Assembly (NCBI GenBank): GCA_007026445.1
Contig: VDMD01000005.1
Coordinates: 1,054,001-1,118,000 of the forward strand
DNA length: 64,000 nt
Reading direction: 5' to 3'
DNA from: Schizophyllum amplum
Taxonomy: Eukaryota; Basidiomycota; Agaricomycetes; Agaricales; Schizophyllaceae
Of the stretch, positions 12,601 to 24,534 are shown piece after piece; within the stretch, counting starts at the first letter, position 1, and every line of letters begins with the position of its first letter. Position numbers and translations under genes: made by a program. The notes below the pieces were generated by a model. It saw only the letters and a program-made list of their open reading frames with translations. It was not told the DNA's origin and made no database searches.

Positions 12601-15600
12601 CTTCTCAAGCAGATAAGATCACACCGCGAACACTTGACCTTGCAGAGCTCGACATCTGCTTTCATTTGCGCCCCGATGCTCGCGAAAGTGCGACGTAAGT
12701 TGTCGATGTTCGCATGCTCCGCCGTGAAGCGCTGCAGGTTAGCGTCAAGCCATGCGTGAACGTGCGCGACACGCAGATTGACAATCTCCTCGAGATACGA
12801 TGAGAGGCTCGCCACCCAATCGCTCTCCGTTGAATTTGCTCGATTCCGATACCCGCTCCAGCTGATTCGCAGTGCAGCCAGAGCAGAGTCCGCATCTACG
12901 GCCTCTCCTGCCAGAGTGGATATATGAAAGACGGCGACGGTGTCCAGCATGTCAATCAGTTCATCAGTGTCGATGTTCTGTGAATCTGGTCAAAGCCTTC
13001 TGCGGATGGGCACTGCATCACACACCTTGAGTGGCTCGTCGTCAATCGGATCGGAAAACCCTCGGGCGAGCGCCACAGGTAAGAGCTCCAGTAGCCGACT
13101 AGCACGATGGGCAGCGAGAGTTTCTAGTGACAATTAATCATGATCGGTGGTGCTCAAAATCATGGACTTACGATCGATTGAGCCCCAGTCGTTACTCTGT
13201 GGATACCTGTCAGCCGCAGCAGCGGGTCTTCAGTGATGCTTTCCTACCTTGAGCTTTGCCATAAGCGTCTTGAGTGTCTGCAGGAATTCTCCACCAGAAG
13301 GATGAGTGAGCTCCTGCCTGTCCAAGGCGGACTTGAGAGTAGGGAAATAGCTATAGAACTGCTTTGACTCGATGACGGGCCATGGTATGATGCTCAGCTT
13401 GCCCGCATGTAACTTGGAGATGAAATTGGCATCTTGTTCCTGCTGCACGATTTGCTAACGGGAGAGTTTCATCCGAGATTCCCAACAAAGACGAAGCATC
13501 TTCATACCTGGAACTTCAGCGAGAACCTGCGACAGATCAATGGGCGGTTACACTTGCAATGGCTGATCACCTACTCTTTCTTGATTTCATTCTTGTCCGA
13601 GTCGACGACATCCTGTGGAGGTATCCAGGGCGTCAGCAATACTTCGTCATGATACACAGCGACATGATATACCTTGATGATGATGACCAGCGTGGACTTG
13701 AAGAGAGTCGGATTCACTGCTGGATCCAAGACTGTAGACGATGACTGAAAAGACTGGAAGAGGCCTGTAATATCGCGCGATAGGGCAAAATTGTTACGGA
13801 AGAGGACCTGTATGGTTGAAGATATCAGACTGATATCCAGTATAGCCCCAGCGTTCTCACCAAGTTGGAGATCGCCGCGTTGAACAAGACTAGGAGCATG
13901 TCCTCCTGGGCGGAGCGCTCGATACTGTGTACACCTTCAATAGCATGCGACATGCGTGAGTTTTTCACTGATTATACATGCTATGCTCTTGCCTTCGAAA
14001 TCTAAAGCGACGACAAGGCATGTGTCCGTTGGCGTTACCGCCATCCATACCCCCTCTAAATATATTGAGCGAGGAAGCAAGGTTGCACAAGATGACAACC
14101 CACCAGTGGTTCTCATGGCGCTTCCCGCAAACGACGTATCCGCCAGATGATTCAAGGCAAAGCTTTTACCAACTGACTGTTCGCCTTTGAATATGTCAGC
14201 ATAGTGTCACCACAATAGGTAGGGCAGCTTACCCATGGACGAGACGACCTTGACGGGCTGTGTGCGAACTCGTCAGATGAAGTACTAGAGTACGGCAATG
14301 GATGACCAATGTGGTATCACCTTTGTCGACTGATAGGATTGGAAGATCGACTCATACCACCCAACGGACAGAGCATCCACGATCTGTCCAACATCTGCAC
14401 CAAGGAGCGACTTCTCCAAATCCGCCGAGTGCACGCCGTCCTTGAGAGGGACGAACCGATTGTCGCGAGTGATAGCGATATGGATAGGGATGAGGCAGAA
14501 CACATCGACGAGCCATTCTCCCAGGTGAAAGCGAGAGATGTCTGAGTCCCACTCGACACCCGGCATGATGCCACCCTTGATGTCGTCGAAGGTCACTGCT
14601 TCAACAGCGATGTCACGAAGGACTTTGCCCGTCGGTTTCCGTGTACGCTGTTCGAAGGACTGGATCATGTCGGCGAAGTGCGCGGCGAACTGGTCGCGAT
14701 CATGCTTCGCGACGAAGACGAGGCTTTTACGCTGCCGGTTGACATCGGTCACAACGGTTTGCCGCGCGATAGCCGGGATGACAGGAAATCGAGTCCAAAC
14801 GTCCGCGTGGCATTCGATGAGACTATTGTGCATCGTATGCGCACTAGCCTGCGATGACGACTTGACTCCCTTCTCTTGAAAGCTGAATTCCGTGACCTTC
14901 TTGGTGATATCGAGGGCGTATGAGCGAATCGCGTTCTGGGAGTCGTCCATCCAGGCGAGGTGGACGATGTTGCGGCGCACAATAGACGTGAGCACGGCCG
15001 TCTCGTTCGCAAGAGGCAAGTCAAGAGTGATGCCCTCGGTTGACCCAAAGGTGATCCAATGGTAAGCGCGCGTGACTAGTGGGGAGCTATCCGTTTCCTT
15101 GAACACGAGCATGAGGCATGAACCGTCGGGCGAAGACAAGGCGTTGATAGGAAGTCTCTCGAGTGCGAGTGAGGCCGGCCTTATCATGGGACTTGTGAGC
15201 GAGGAACAGCAGATCAAAATCGAAGAACATACCTGAATTGCTGCGTCACAAGAGAGAATATACGAGCTTGCCCAGACACATCGATCAGCAAAACCTCCTC
15301 ACTGCCACTAACCAGGCAAGTTTGATGGATGCTGGTCTCCCCGTTATACCAAGGCTTGAGTTCGACGACGTGCGCTGATCTGATGCTTGCGAAAGTCTCG
15401 TCGAACGCATATATGTGCAAGAGCAGCTTATGCAGGGACATTGACATCAGACGAGCATGATACCTCAGTGACAAATAGCACCTACCCGCTGACGAGCGCA
15501 CAGGGAAAGTAGTCGCGTTGTCTCATCAAAAGAGAAGATACTGTCCGCGCCCAGCTTCGCCCGGTCTAGCACTTTCATAGGCCGCCGATTCCCGGTAGCG

Positions 15601-18600
15601 CCGCCGAGTGCGCGAAGTTCACCAAGATAGATGTGAAATTTGTCGCCGCCGTCGTCAACGATGAGAAGACATCGGTCATGAGCGAGCAATTGCATAAGCC
15701 GAATGCGATGCTTGAGAGGTAGCTTGAAGCTGTACGAAAAGCGCGGTTGCTCTCGCAATGCAGGGATATGTGTGTGATCAAGTTGCAAGGCTTGTTGATC
15801 TTCAGTCGAAAGGGCAAGAGGGTGCACTGTGTACTGGATGGCAGGGTCAAGGCGGCATTGCACACGGCCATCAACCATGTACGCTGTAAGTCCGTTTTCA
15901 GTACGCGAGACAGAGGCGCGCGTGACTGACGACAACACTTACAGGTATTGTGGGTCCAGTACGGGGTGTACGAAGAGATGTCCTCTACGTACAAGATCTC
16001 CCTAAACGGCAATCGTCAGCCTCGCAATTGTTACACGGTGGGTTCAGTCACTCACGTCGCCTCCGGTCGCGCGGCGCTGTTGACCTCGCGGATGAGGTCC
16101 TTCCTGTATCCCTTGCACCGAGAGTCCTTGCCGATCGAGGCCTCACGAGATATCTGCTCCAAGAGCGACTTCTCCTGTATGCTTTGCATCATCTGCGTAA
16201 GGTGGCGTAGCGACTTCTGCAGGATAGTATCCAGATGCTGATATGCCGTCTCAAGAGCACGCGTCACAAGGTCTTCGAGCAGGGGTTCGCGAGCGAAGAC
16301 ATCGTCAAGGCTCGCGAGGAAGTCGGTGTCACTAACAACATTTATGGCCTTCGACGTGCGACTGAGGATTTCTTGCTCGACCGACGCTTCCCTACCGGCG
16401 AAGAGCTCCTTCATCACCGTGAAAAACCCAGACTTCTTGGATTTCGCGGCGTTGGAGTAGAGGCCGCTTCTGAGATCGCCTTCCGTGATGATCAAGTTCA
16501 TGAGCCCCCTGCGCTGCTCGTCGGAGAGTTCGGTATAGTTTTCGTCCTCCATGACAATTCGCGCGAGAGTCAGGCGGTCCTTGAATGTCCGGAGAGCGCC
16601 GTGCGTCGAGATCTTCCATATGTTGTCCTTGTTCATGCGGTTGTCGAATTCGCGTCGCATGTCGGGATACATCTGAGAGAGGTCCTCAAAGGAGGCTAGC
16701 ACATGATAAGACACCATCGAACGGGAGGCAAACAGTGCGTAACATACGAATGGAGTCCAGCGCATCCTCTTGGGCGGCGGTAGTCTCCTGGCTGTCCCGC
16801 TTGTCCGTCTCATGTGCGCCTTCCTTGGTATTCCCGTCGCCTTCGCCGGCGTCTTCGTTTCCCGCAGTACTATCTGCCCCTTGCTTGTCCTCGGCCATGT
16901 CGGCGCTGTCACCTGACTCGTCGGCAGTCGTCTTTCCGTGGTTGAAACCATCACAACTGTCCGTATCCTTGTCCGAGAACAACACGAATCGATCCTTGAA
17001 CATCCTGCGGAGCAACCGTGAGTTATGCAGACCATACAAATAGCAAACGACGTACGGGTACACGCCGATAATATGGTCCACTAAGGCCAGCCGCATAGTC
17101 TGCTCGAGCGACGCCTTACTAGCGTCGACGTTCTCCTTGACCAACGCGCTCTTCCTCTTCTTCTCCGACTCAGCCTCTATCGCCGCGTCGCGAATGCTTC
17201 GTTCGTACGTCTTGCATGCATCGCCGAACGCCTGATTCATGCCGCATTTGATCAAGCATTGAATGGCGCTGTCGTTCAATCCCTCGTCCAGATGAATAGC
17301 CATTCCCTTTCTACGCATTGTCAGGACAGAGATGAGGAAGAGCTCAAGGCACACCTGAAATAGGATTCTACATTCGTCCTGTAATACTCCTTTCTGCGAA
17401 ACGGAGTGGTTCTCTTCTCCTGGGCGACATATCTTGCAGTGAGAAAGGCCTGGACCGTCTCACCGGTAATGAGCTTCGGCATCAGTATGCTCGGATCTAT
17501 GTTGGCCTCAACGGACGACTGCGATACGTGCAACGAGCCGGAGTGAAGCTACAACCGGAATCAGCACAATGTCATGAGAGGAAGCTCAACATACTTCTAT
17601 GCCGGGCCTGACCGTCACGTTCTCCTCCTGCTCATTCGTCTTCGCGACTTCGAACGTGAAGAAACGGTCGCCCTCCTCATCCATCTCCATGCTCTCCTCG
17701 TCCGCCGCCTCCTTCCAAATCATATGCTGCGCATGCTCGTCGGACATCACACACATAGTCTGGTCCGCGATCTTTGTGAGGAACCTAGCGAGAACAGGGC
17801 TCAGTAAGTATAATCGTCTCAGCGAGTTGAAGCCTGAACATACCGTATGAACGTGATGCGGTTCTTACGGACGGTCGATATGGCGTTGTCGTTCCATGTC
17901 GTGTCCTCCGGCCAGTACACGACGAACAGCTGTTCCTCAGCGGTCGAGGGAAGCGACATCCGGACGAAGTACAAGCCGGAACGAAGCCTCGGTCCGTTAG
18001 AGTCGTCTTTGGCGTCCAACAACAGCCGTGCCCTGTAAGGTCACGGTGACAGTCAGCCTCGTAGACGAAGGATCGTAGAGCACCGTTACACGTACATCTT
18101 CCCGTCCACGACCTTGCTGGTCGTGAGCAGCTTCACGATCTCGGTTTTGCTACCGTAGACGCCGATGGGCTTGACAGACAAGTTGTCGAGTGCCTTGAAG
18201 TCGATCTTCGTCAAAGACTGATAGGCGCCAGGACTGACATCGTCGAGGAAACGTTTGAGAGAATCCTGCGCGATGATAATTTTGTCAACTGATGAACATC
18301 AGCCTCAGCGGTGAGCGTCTCCCAAGTTAATCACCTACCTAGTCCTCCGCTGCCTTGCTCGCTGATGAGGTCGAGAATGCGATACAGGCGCGGGATAGAG
18401 TCCGCGAGATCGGTGCTTGGTTCGTTGGCCTTTGACCTTTTGTGGACCTTGTGCGTGTGCTCGTCCGCAGCGCGCTTAGCGCCAGGTTCTGTCTCGGAGG
18501 GGCGGTCTTTGTCGTTCGCGTCCATCTTAGACGCGTCGTCCATCTTGTCCTGATCAACAAACGCATCAGGGCGGGCAGAAGAGGACTCACCATAGGGTCC

Positions 18601-18786
18601 GGAAAGACCGCTGAGGAGGTGGGGTCTGAGTTGCACGCGTCAACAACATTGTAAAGTTCCCAAGAGATGCTTGCCGTCTGCGTGTATGGTGATGGTGCTC
18701 CCAAGCCCACTACTTCCAAGCGGGCTCGCGTCAATCTGCATACGGTCGGGGTCGTCGAAAAGCTCGGGCGGCCTGTAGCTGGCCAT
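9645..18786 (-). CDS. Giant VLIG/GVIN-like GTPase with Cys/His-rich region and C-terminal VWA domain
   Basis: One gene of about 9.1 kb with many 45-60 nt introns and roughly 2,400 residues, starting at ATG 18786 (MASYRPPELFDDPD) and ending with TGA at 9645-9647. Order: a long alpha-helical N-terminal part with a Glu/Asp-rich insert (about 16.75-16.95 kb); a G domain with P-loop GEQSVGKS (14162-14184, one Gly split by an intron), MRTT, and ALDFEG as the DxxG motif followed by VHSIERSAQED; a helical linker; a Cys/His-rich stretch of repeated zinc-type clusters (for example CSRCDLICL, HLCGEPCAL, CDNCGYYC, about 12.6-10.9 kb); and a VWA domain with metal site DRSGSM, GGTDYTAAL and VVVFLSDGE. The last intron visible (51 nt, in frame) precedes RLAETFLGLADSL. 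The G domain resembles animal very large inducible GTPases (inference). No fungal function is known to me. All junctions I checked splice in frame, so it looks intact. Confidence 0.85.
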
Positions 18787-19503
18787 GATGGTAGAGAAAG
18801 AAAGAGGTGTCCCACGAACCCGACAAAGGCTGCCTTCCACGCTTCCTTCCGGAGCCGCGATCGGATATCTGCGAGTCACAGTGCCTAGACGCGACCCTAA
18901 TAGACGCACACCTCGGGGCGTACTAGAAGCTAGAGCTCGAATGTAGATGCCCCTGGGATAAGCGCGCTGGATATGACGGCCTCGGAGTCCGACTCAACTA
19001 CAATGCAGGTGCTGCTGCGCGTCTCATGCACACACCTATTTTCAGCCAACATAAATGCGACCATGAGGAGGGAGCTGGGTCGGTGGTAGGACAACGATGA
19101 AGGATTCGGGGTATCAGGTCGATTCATAATTGTCAGGGTTCGTACACGATATGAGGCGCAGGGGATTCAAGGAAGGGGTGTACGGTGGGCGTTGGACGAT
19201 CACGAGTCAATGCCCCTAGATACTAATAGGCGCTGCGTGGCGGCGTCGGATAACAAGGGAGGGCGCCTATACTGTACCTTACCATAATCCTGCGAATCTG
19301 CTTTGGACAGCTACACGACACCCTACCGCAGCTAGGGGACACAGTGCGGTCAGGGCCATTGAAGCACAGAGGAAACGCCGCGGACGCACTTTCGTATCAC
19401 TGTCTCGGCGACATCGCGCAAAGGCTGTAGCGCTAGCCCTTTCTTCCTTCCCAATCCCACTTGACCAACTTTATCGCGACTTAAAGCGCTTCAACGCGTT
19501 TCG
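18787..19503. promoter_or_regulatory. Shared divergent promoter region of the giant GTPase and the RBR ligase
   Basis: About 0.7 kb separates the ATG of the minus-strand giant gene (18786) from the ATG of the plus-strand RBR gene (19504). No convincing open frame lies inside. The geometry allows joint control of the two genes, which is inference only. Confidence 0.45.
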
Positions 19504-21802
19504 ATGGTTGGCGTCACCAAGAGCGAGCACAGAGGGGCCGGATCGTCCTCATCGGCGTCGGTCTTGAGCCGCATATTGCGCGGCGATGATGTTGCCCAGA
19601 CATTCCCGCAAACGAGCCAGTACCGGAGCGGTGGCGTGTCGGCGTGCGGGCTTGCTGCGTTAAACTGCGCTCGCGTCGTCTTCGAGAGTAAACAGAACGA
19701 TGAGGAGCGCCTCAGGTCGTTGTTGGACTCCAAGACCACCGACGTTAGTATCTTCATTGCTACTTACGCGGTCTTCGGTTTGCTAATGCGAATATGCAGG
19801 AGATCATGGTGGCGACAGACTGCTGGAAAGGGAGCTCCCATCTCGAAGTGGAGCAGTTGCTGGCGCTGCCGCTGTTCTTGCGCTCAATGAAGCTGGTCGA
19901 GACGAAGTTCGCGAGCGTCAGTCATGGCAAACTCCGGGAACTCATCGCGTACGGACGGGCAGCACGTGTTCTGATGTTCGTTTTCTCACCTTTTGTCCAG
20001 AGAACTCAGAGACACCCCATCCATCAACGGATGCGCTGCTGTCATCATCACACGTCCTCCAGAGATCGTCGTATGCCTCAAGGTACCTCTCAAAGGGCCT
20101 GCCCCAACGGCAACCAGCTCCAACGTCGTACTCGCGGTCTTCGACTCTCATCCTCGCCCGTCACACCCCGAGGGCGCCGGCTGGTTCTTCACGAAATCTC
20201 TAGACCAGATGGCGAAACACCTACACGGTCTTCTTGCAGTAGATCCCAGGCTCCTCGCCGAAACCGGCATGCAATGGCAGGCGCAGCTCCTTTCAAACTT
20301 CTCTGGCCACATCATCGTGCCCACACGAGCTCACCATCTCCTGAAGCCAGAGGACGAGCTTCAACAAGTGCTCTGGGACTCGACTCTCGCGATCCTCAAG
20401 CTCCAGGCCGAGCTCGAGGAGACCAAGTTCCAGAACGCTGCTTTGACGGACATGAACAAGCGCTACGAGGATGAGCTCGACGCACTGGAGCGCAAGAACA
20501 GGGGCATGCGCCAGAGGTTAGAAGTTGCGGAGAGGCAATCTCATGTGGCAACTTCGCAATTGAGCGGTCAAGGTCACCGTCTTTCAGCCGACGTCAAGGG
20601 GAAGCGCCCCGAGAGACCATCGGGCAGTGCATCTCGACCTTCCGGGAGCGGAGATGCGCCGATGGTTGTCGACGCGCTATCTTCGGACCACCTACAGGCG
20701 CTGCAAGCTCACAACGCGTTCCTCGAAGAGGACCAACGCCTCCGCGCAGAAAGGGAAGCGCTTGTCAAGACCGCGGTCGGTATCTTCGAATGCCCTGTCT
20801 GCTTCGACAAACACCCAGAGACAGACGTCGCGCGAGTCCGCATGTGTGGCCACGTTCTATGTCGGGAATGCGCCCGCGGGTACATCCTCACCAAAATTCA
20901 AGAGCGCACCTTCCCTATGACTTGTCCGATATGCCCAACGGACAAGGCATCCCGCGAGTCCGGCGGTACGTTTCTCACACATCCTTTACCGAGCTCTTTA
21001 TCAACAAGTCTCCTCAATCTCCTCAGTGATCGAAGAGGACCTCATTCAACAGACCAACATCCCCCAGAAGGAGCTCGAAATCCTCGAAGAGCTCCAGCTC
21101 GCCGCCTACAGCGTCCCCATCTACTGCCGCAGGTGCGCACTTCTCCTTTATGTCCCTCGTACGGTAGCCCACCGGCGCACACCGACCACAACGCTCTGGC
21201 AGCCAGTCCCCTGACACCGCTGGCCGGCCCCCAGGTGCCAGAACACCGTCTTCGTCGACCGCGGCGAATATCAAGAGAGCCGCATCGTCACATGCCCGCT
21301 CCCTGGCTGCACGTATGCGTGGTGCAGGCACTGCCAGCAGGAAATCGCCGCCGGGCCCGTCCAGCACTCCTGCGACGGATCGCTCGAGCTCGCGACGCTG
21401 ATGAAGGACCGCGGGTGGAAGGCTTGTCCGGGTAAGTTCTTGCGTAAGGAATCGATGCTGGGTAAATATTCTGACCCTCGTTCCCTCGTTCAGGCTGCAA
21501 GACGAACATACAGAAGACGGATGGGTGCAATCATATGACGGTCAGTTTGTTTTGCACGGCGGAAGAGGCTCTTTACTGACGTATAATCGTGCAGTGCCCG
21601 TCCCCGGGCTGCAATACGTGAGTGACGACGTCTATGCCTAGGAGCTCGCTAACGCTATATATTCAGGCATTTCTGTTACGCATGCGGCGAGTCTATCGTT
21701 CGTTCGACAAGGAGGGAAGAGTTGCAGAGGGCTATCTCGCGGCATTATCGAAAGTGCGAATTCATCCGAGTGAATATTCCCGACAGAGGAATGCCTCCAT
21801 GA
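19504..21802 (+). CDS. RBR (RING-IBR-RING) E3 ubiquitin ligase with N-terminal Cys/His domain
   Basis: Exon joins are clear: 19504-19743, 19800-19948 and 20001 onward, then several short 3' exons to TGA at 21800-21802. The first 200 residues form a separate domain with GGVSACGLAALN (Cys48) and VFDSHPRPSHPEGAGW (His near residue 180), a Cys/His spacing like that of papain-fold thiol peptidases. A coiled coil follows (LQAELEETKFQNAALTDMN). Next come RING1 (FECPVCFDKHPETD ... MCGHVLCRECARGY ... CPIC), the IBR (YCRRCQNTVF ... CPLPGCTYAWCRHCQ) and RING2 (ACPGCKTNIQKTDGCNHMTC ... HFCYACGE). In RBR enzymes a RING2 Cys forms the ubiquitin thioester; the Cys of DGCNHMTC is in that place. Substrates are unknown. 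It is divergent to the giant GTPase gene. Confidence 0.87.
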
Positions 21803-21917
21803 GTGGGCATTGCCGACAAGAAACCAAGATACTTAGCGTACAATACGGTAGTGTCGTAATATGGAAAGGCTCCGCCAGAAGTACTATGTATATCATCGCT
21901 GAGCCTGAACTACACGT

Positions 21918-24534
21918 TCACCAATAATCCTCCCTCCGCGACTTCACCACCTCCACCTTCCCCCTCTTCTTCCTCTCCGCCTCCCACCTTTGCACCCACT
22001 TCGCCATCTTATTCCTCGAGTGCTCGCTCCCCACATTCACCGTTGCAATCATGCGCGCCCAGTCGCACGACAGCGCGAAGCACGTCAGCTCAAAGAACGA
22101 CGAGTGCTCCGAGTACGGCACGCCGTACAGCGTCAGCAAGGGCGTCGAGTTGCGCGTCGGTCGCAGGTCAGCGTAGGAGTACGACTTGGACTGCCCGCGG
22201 GAGATGATGGTAGGGATGGGCGGGGAGAGGTCGGTGCCGGCGGGTTGAGTGAATCTGGTTCATGGTTTTTGTCAACGTGAGGAGAGGGGGAAGAGGAGGG
22301 AGGGACATACGTCCACCCCGTGGGCCTGAAACCTACGGCCCTGGTGAAGGTGTCCTTGTACCGCTCGAAGTACGGTTTGAGCTTATCTGAGGTGATGACG
22401 CCGAGCGGGACCAGGTGCACAGACGCCTCCTTCGGGTCCCGTGTCATCAGGGCCTCAAGTTCGGAGTCCTGTTGACATCGGAGGATGGCCGCCTTCCGAC
22501 TGTCGCAGTACACCTTGCTATCGAGGGCATGTGCGATGGCTGCGAATGGGGGGTCAATCCGTGGCGCGAGATACTGAAGACATGTCTCCTACCCTTCACG
22601 ATTCTCTCCTTGCCGATGGAATATGTTCTGGGCAGAGGGTGAGTTCCGGGACAAAAGTGCAGGGTCAGATAACTCACCCCACAAGGACCAGTATTCGATC
22701 AGGCTTCGAGGCCGTCTTGTCCTTCGTGCTGACCCATCCGTCCATCATCGTCGTCTCCGTCCCAGTGGGCAGCCCGTTGACAACTCTTCTTGCCAACTCT
22801 GCGCACGCATCGATTACCAACGGCTGTGGTGGAAATGTGTACTGCAATAACCGTCAGCCAGCCGTCCGCTCTCCTTGCGAGTTGCAGCTGACCTTGGGAT
22901 CCAAGTACGTCGTATCCAGATAGATGTGGTCGATCTTCTTGCCCTTCACAGCCGGATGCAACACGTGTTTCGGCGACGCGCGGAAGTCGCCGCAGTGCAA
23001 GTACCGGAACACGCGCGAAGTGCCCACGAACGGTGACTTGAACGCGCTGTCGCCGGCGTTCACGGTTTGTCGGCCTTCGTAGAAGAAGAGCGATGAGCCT
23101 GGACAGTGGTTCGCCTCGATGAGCGTTACGCGCACGCCACCCGTATCAGGGATCTCCGTTGGTGTGTTTAGGGGTAATGGGTGCAACCATTTGCGGTCGA
23201 CGCGCAACATGTGGGCGATGAGGTTGCAGGTCACCTCCGAGCAGTAGATAGGTCCGCTGTCCCAGGACGACGAAAGGTTCGTGTAGTGGTCAGAGTGAGC
23301 GTGCCTGCAACAAGATTAGCCGGGCGTTGACTGCGCGCGTGAATGGACGAACGTCAGGAAGTACGCCTTCACGCCTGGAATGGACCCATAGCGGAAAGCA
23401 TCAACGGCAATGGGCATGCCCTGAAGGACTTTGTAAAAAGGGGCTTTGCGACGGTTGTTCTTCGTTGGGCGGAAAGTGCGATCTTCGGCAATGGTGGCCT
23501 CCTTCCAGGCGTCATTCTCCTTCAGTGAGGACATAAGGATGGCAAATGCATTGCCGGACGTCGCTTTGGGCTTGCTCTCTCGAGAGAAGGCTTGTGGTGG
23601 CGGAGTCTCATATGTGGATATGGGGCGCAGCGTTTTGGGCGTGGCGCTCGTACTAGCCTTCGACGACTCCAAGCAGGTGTTGACGTGATCTTGCAGTATC
23701 TTTCATTGACTTCAGGAAGATGCAGTAATGACGACGGTGGTCACGCACCAAATGAGATGAAAACTGCTGCTGGCACGCAGGACAGGTCCTGGCATCGTCC
23801 GTCTCCGTCTCTTGCTCGAGATCTTCGGGGTCAAGGTCTTCTCCATCCAATGTTCGCCCAGCCTCATCGTCTCCGGTTCCCCACTCCGAGTCCTCCCACC
23901 CGAACCCTTCTTCTTCTGCTGGGGTGGCGGGGACAGATGTGCTCGAGCCGCTCCCAGGTGTCTCGAGTGCTTTCTCGCTAACAAGAGCAGGACGATCGCT
24001 CGGTACATCTGGAGGCGGCATAGACGCGTTCAGCACCTCTGATGCTGAAGCTGAGGAAGGAGCAAGGGGTGATAGAAGAAGATCTGGAACACCGAAGGCG
24101 GCGGTCGACGACTCTTGCTTCACAGGTGATGGCGAACGCGGCGGCGAAGAAGACAGCAAGAGTACTGGATCGCCAAAGGACGCTTCGGAGAGAATGGATG
24201 GTGCCGGTTTGTCTGATGTGCGGCGCTTGCAACACGGAGGCTCATCCTGCACAACAACTGCGCCGTCCTCATCGTCCTTCTTTCGCTTCCCCTGGCGCAC
24301 CGGCGTAGGAGTTGAAGGACCTGATTCGTCGTCGTCCGAGATCTCGATGATGATGGTGCCGCTTCTTGGAGGGGCCTTGGTGCTCGATCTTGGTGCAGCT
24401 GCAGCCTTGCCCTTCAAATTAGGCTTGAGCTTGCTGCATTTCGGCCGGGCTTTCTGACTCGAAGGACGGGTGAAGAAATCGTGCAGGGTCACAGAAGGAC
24501 GGGGCGTCTTTAATTTCTTGGTGGAGGGTGCCAT
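21918..24534 (-). CDS. PSO2: PSO2/SNM1-family DNA interstrand-crosslink repair nuclease
   Basis: Starts at ATG 24534 ([14 protein letters not shown]). The N-terminus has a motif like a PCNA-binding box (SVTLHDFF, with the usual first Gln replaced), then a long Ser/Pro/acidic linker and a C2HC zinc finger ([21 protein letters not shown]). The metallo-beta-lactamase/beta-CASP part follows: [10 protein letters not shown] joined by an intron to HAHSDHYTN (metal ligands), [52 protein letters not shown], and near the C-terminus [17 protein letters not shown]. The protein ends in REDYW at 21918. Family role: 5' exonuclease that processes crosslinked DNA in the nucleus. All catalytic motifs are present and exons splice in frame. 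Its 3' end faces the RBR gene, about 115 bp away. A decayed copy of its 5' end lies at 31.0-31.5 kb. Confidence 0.93.
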
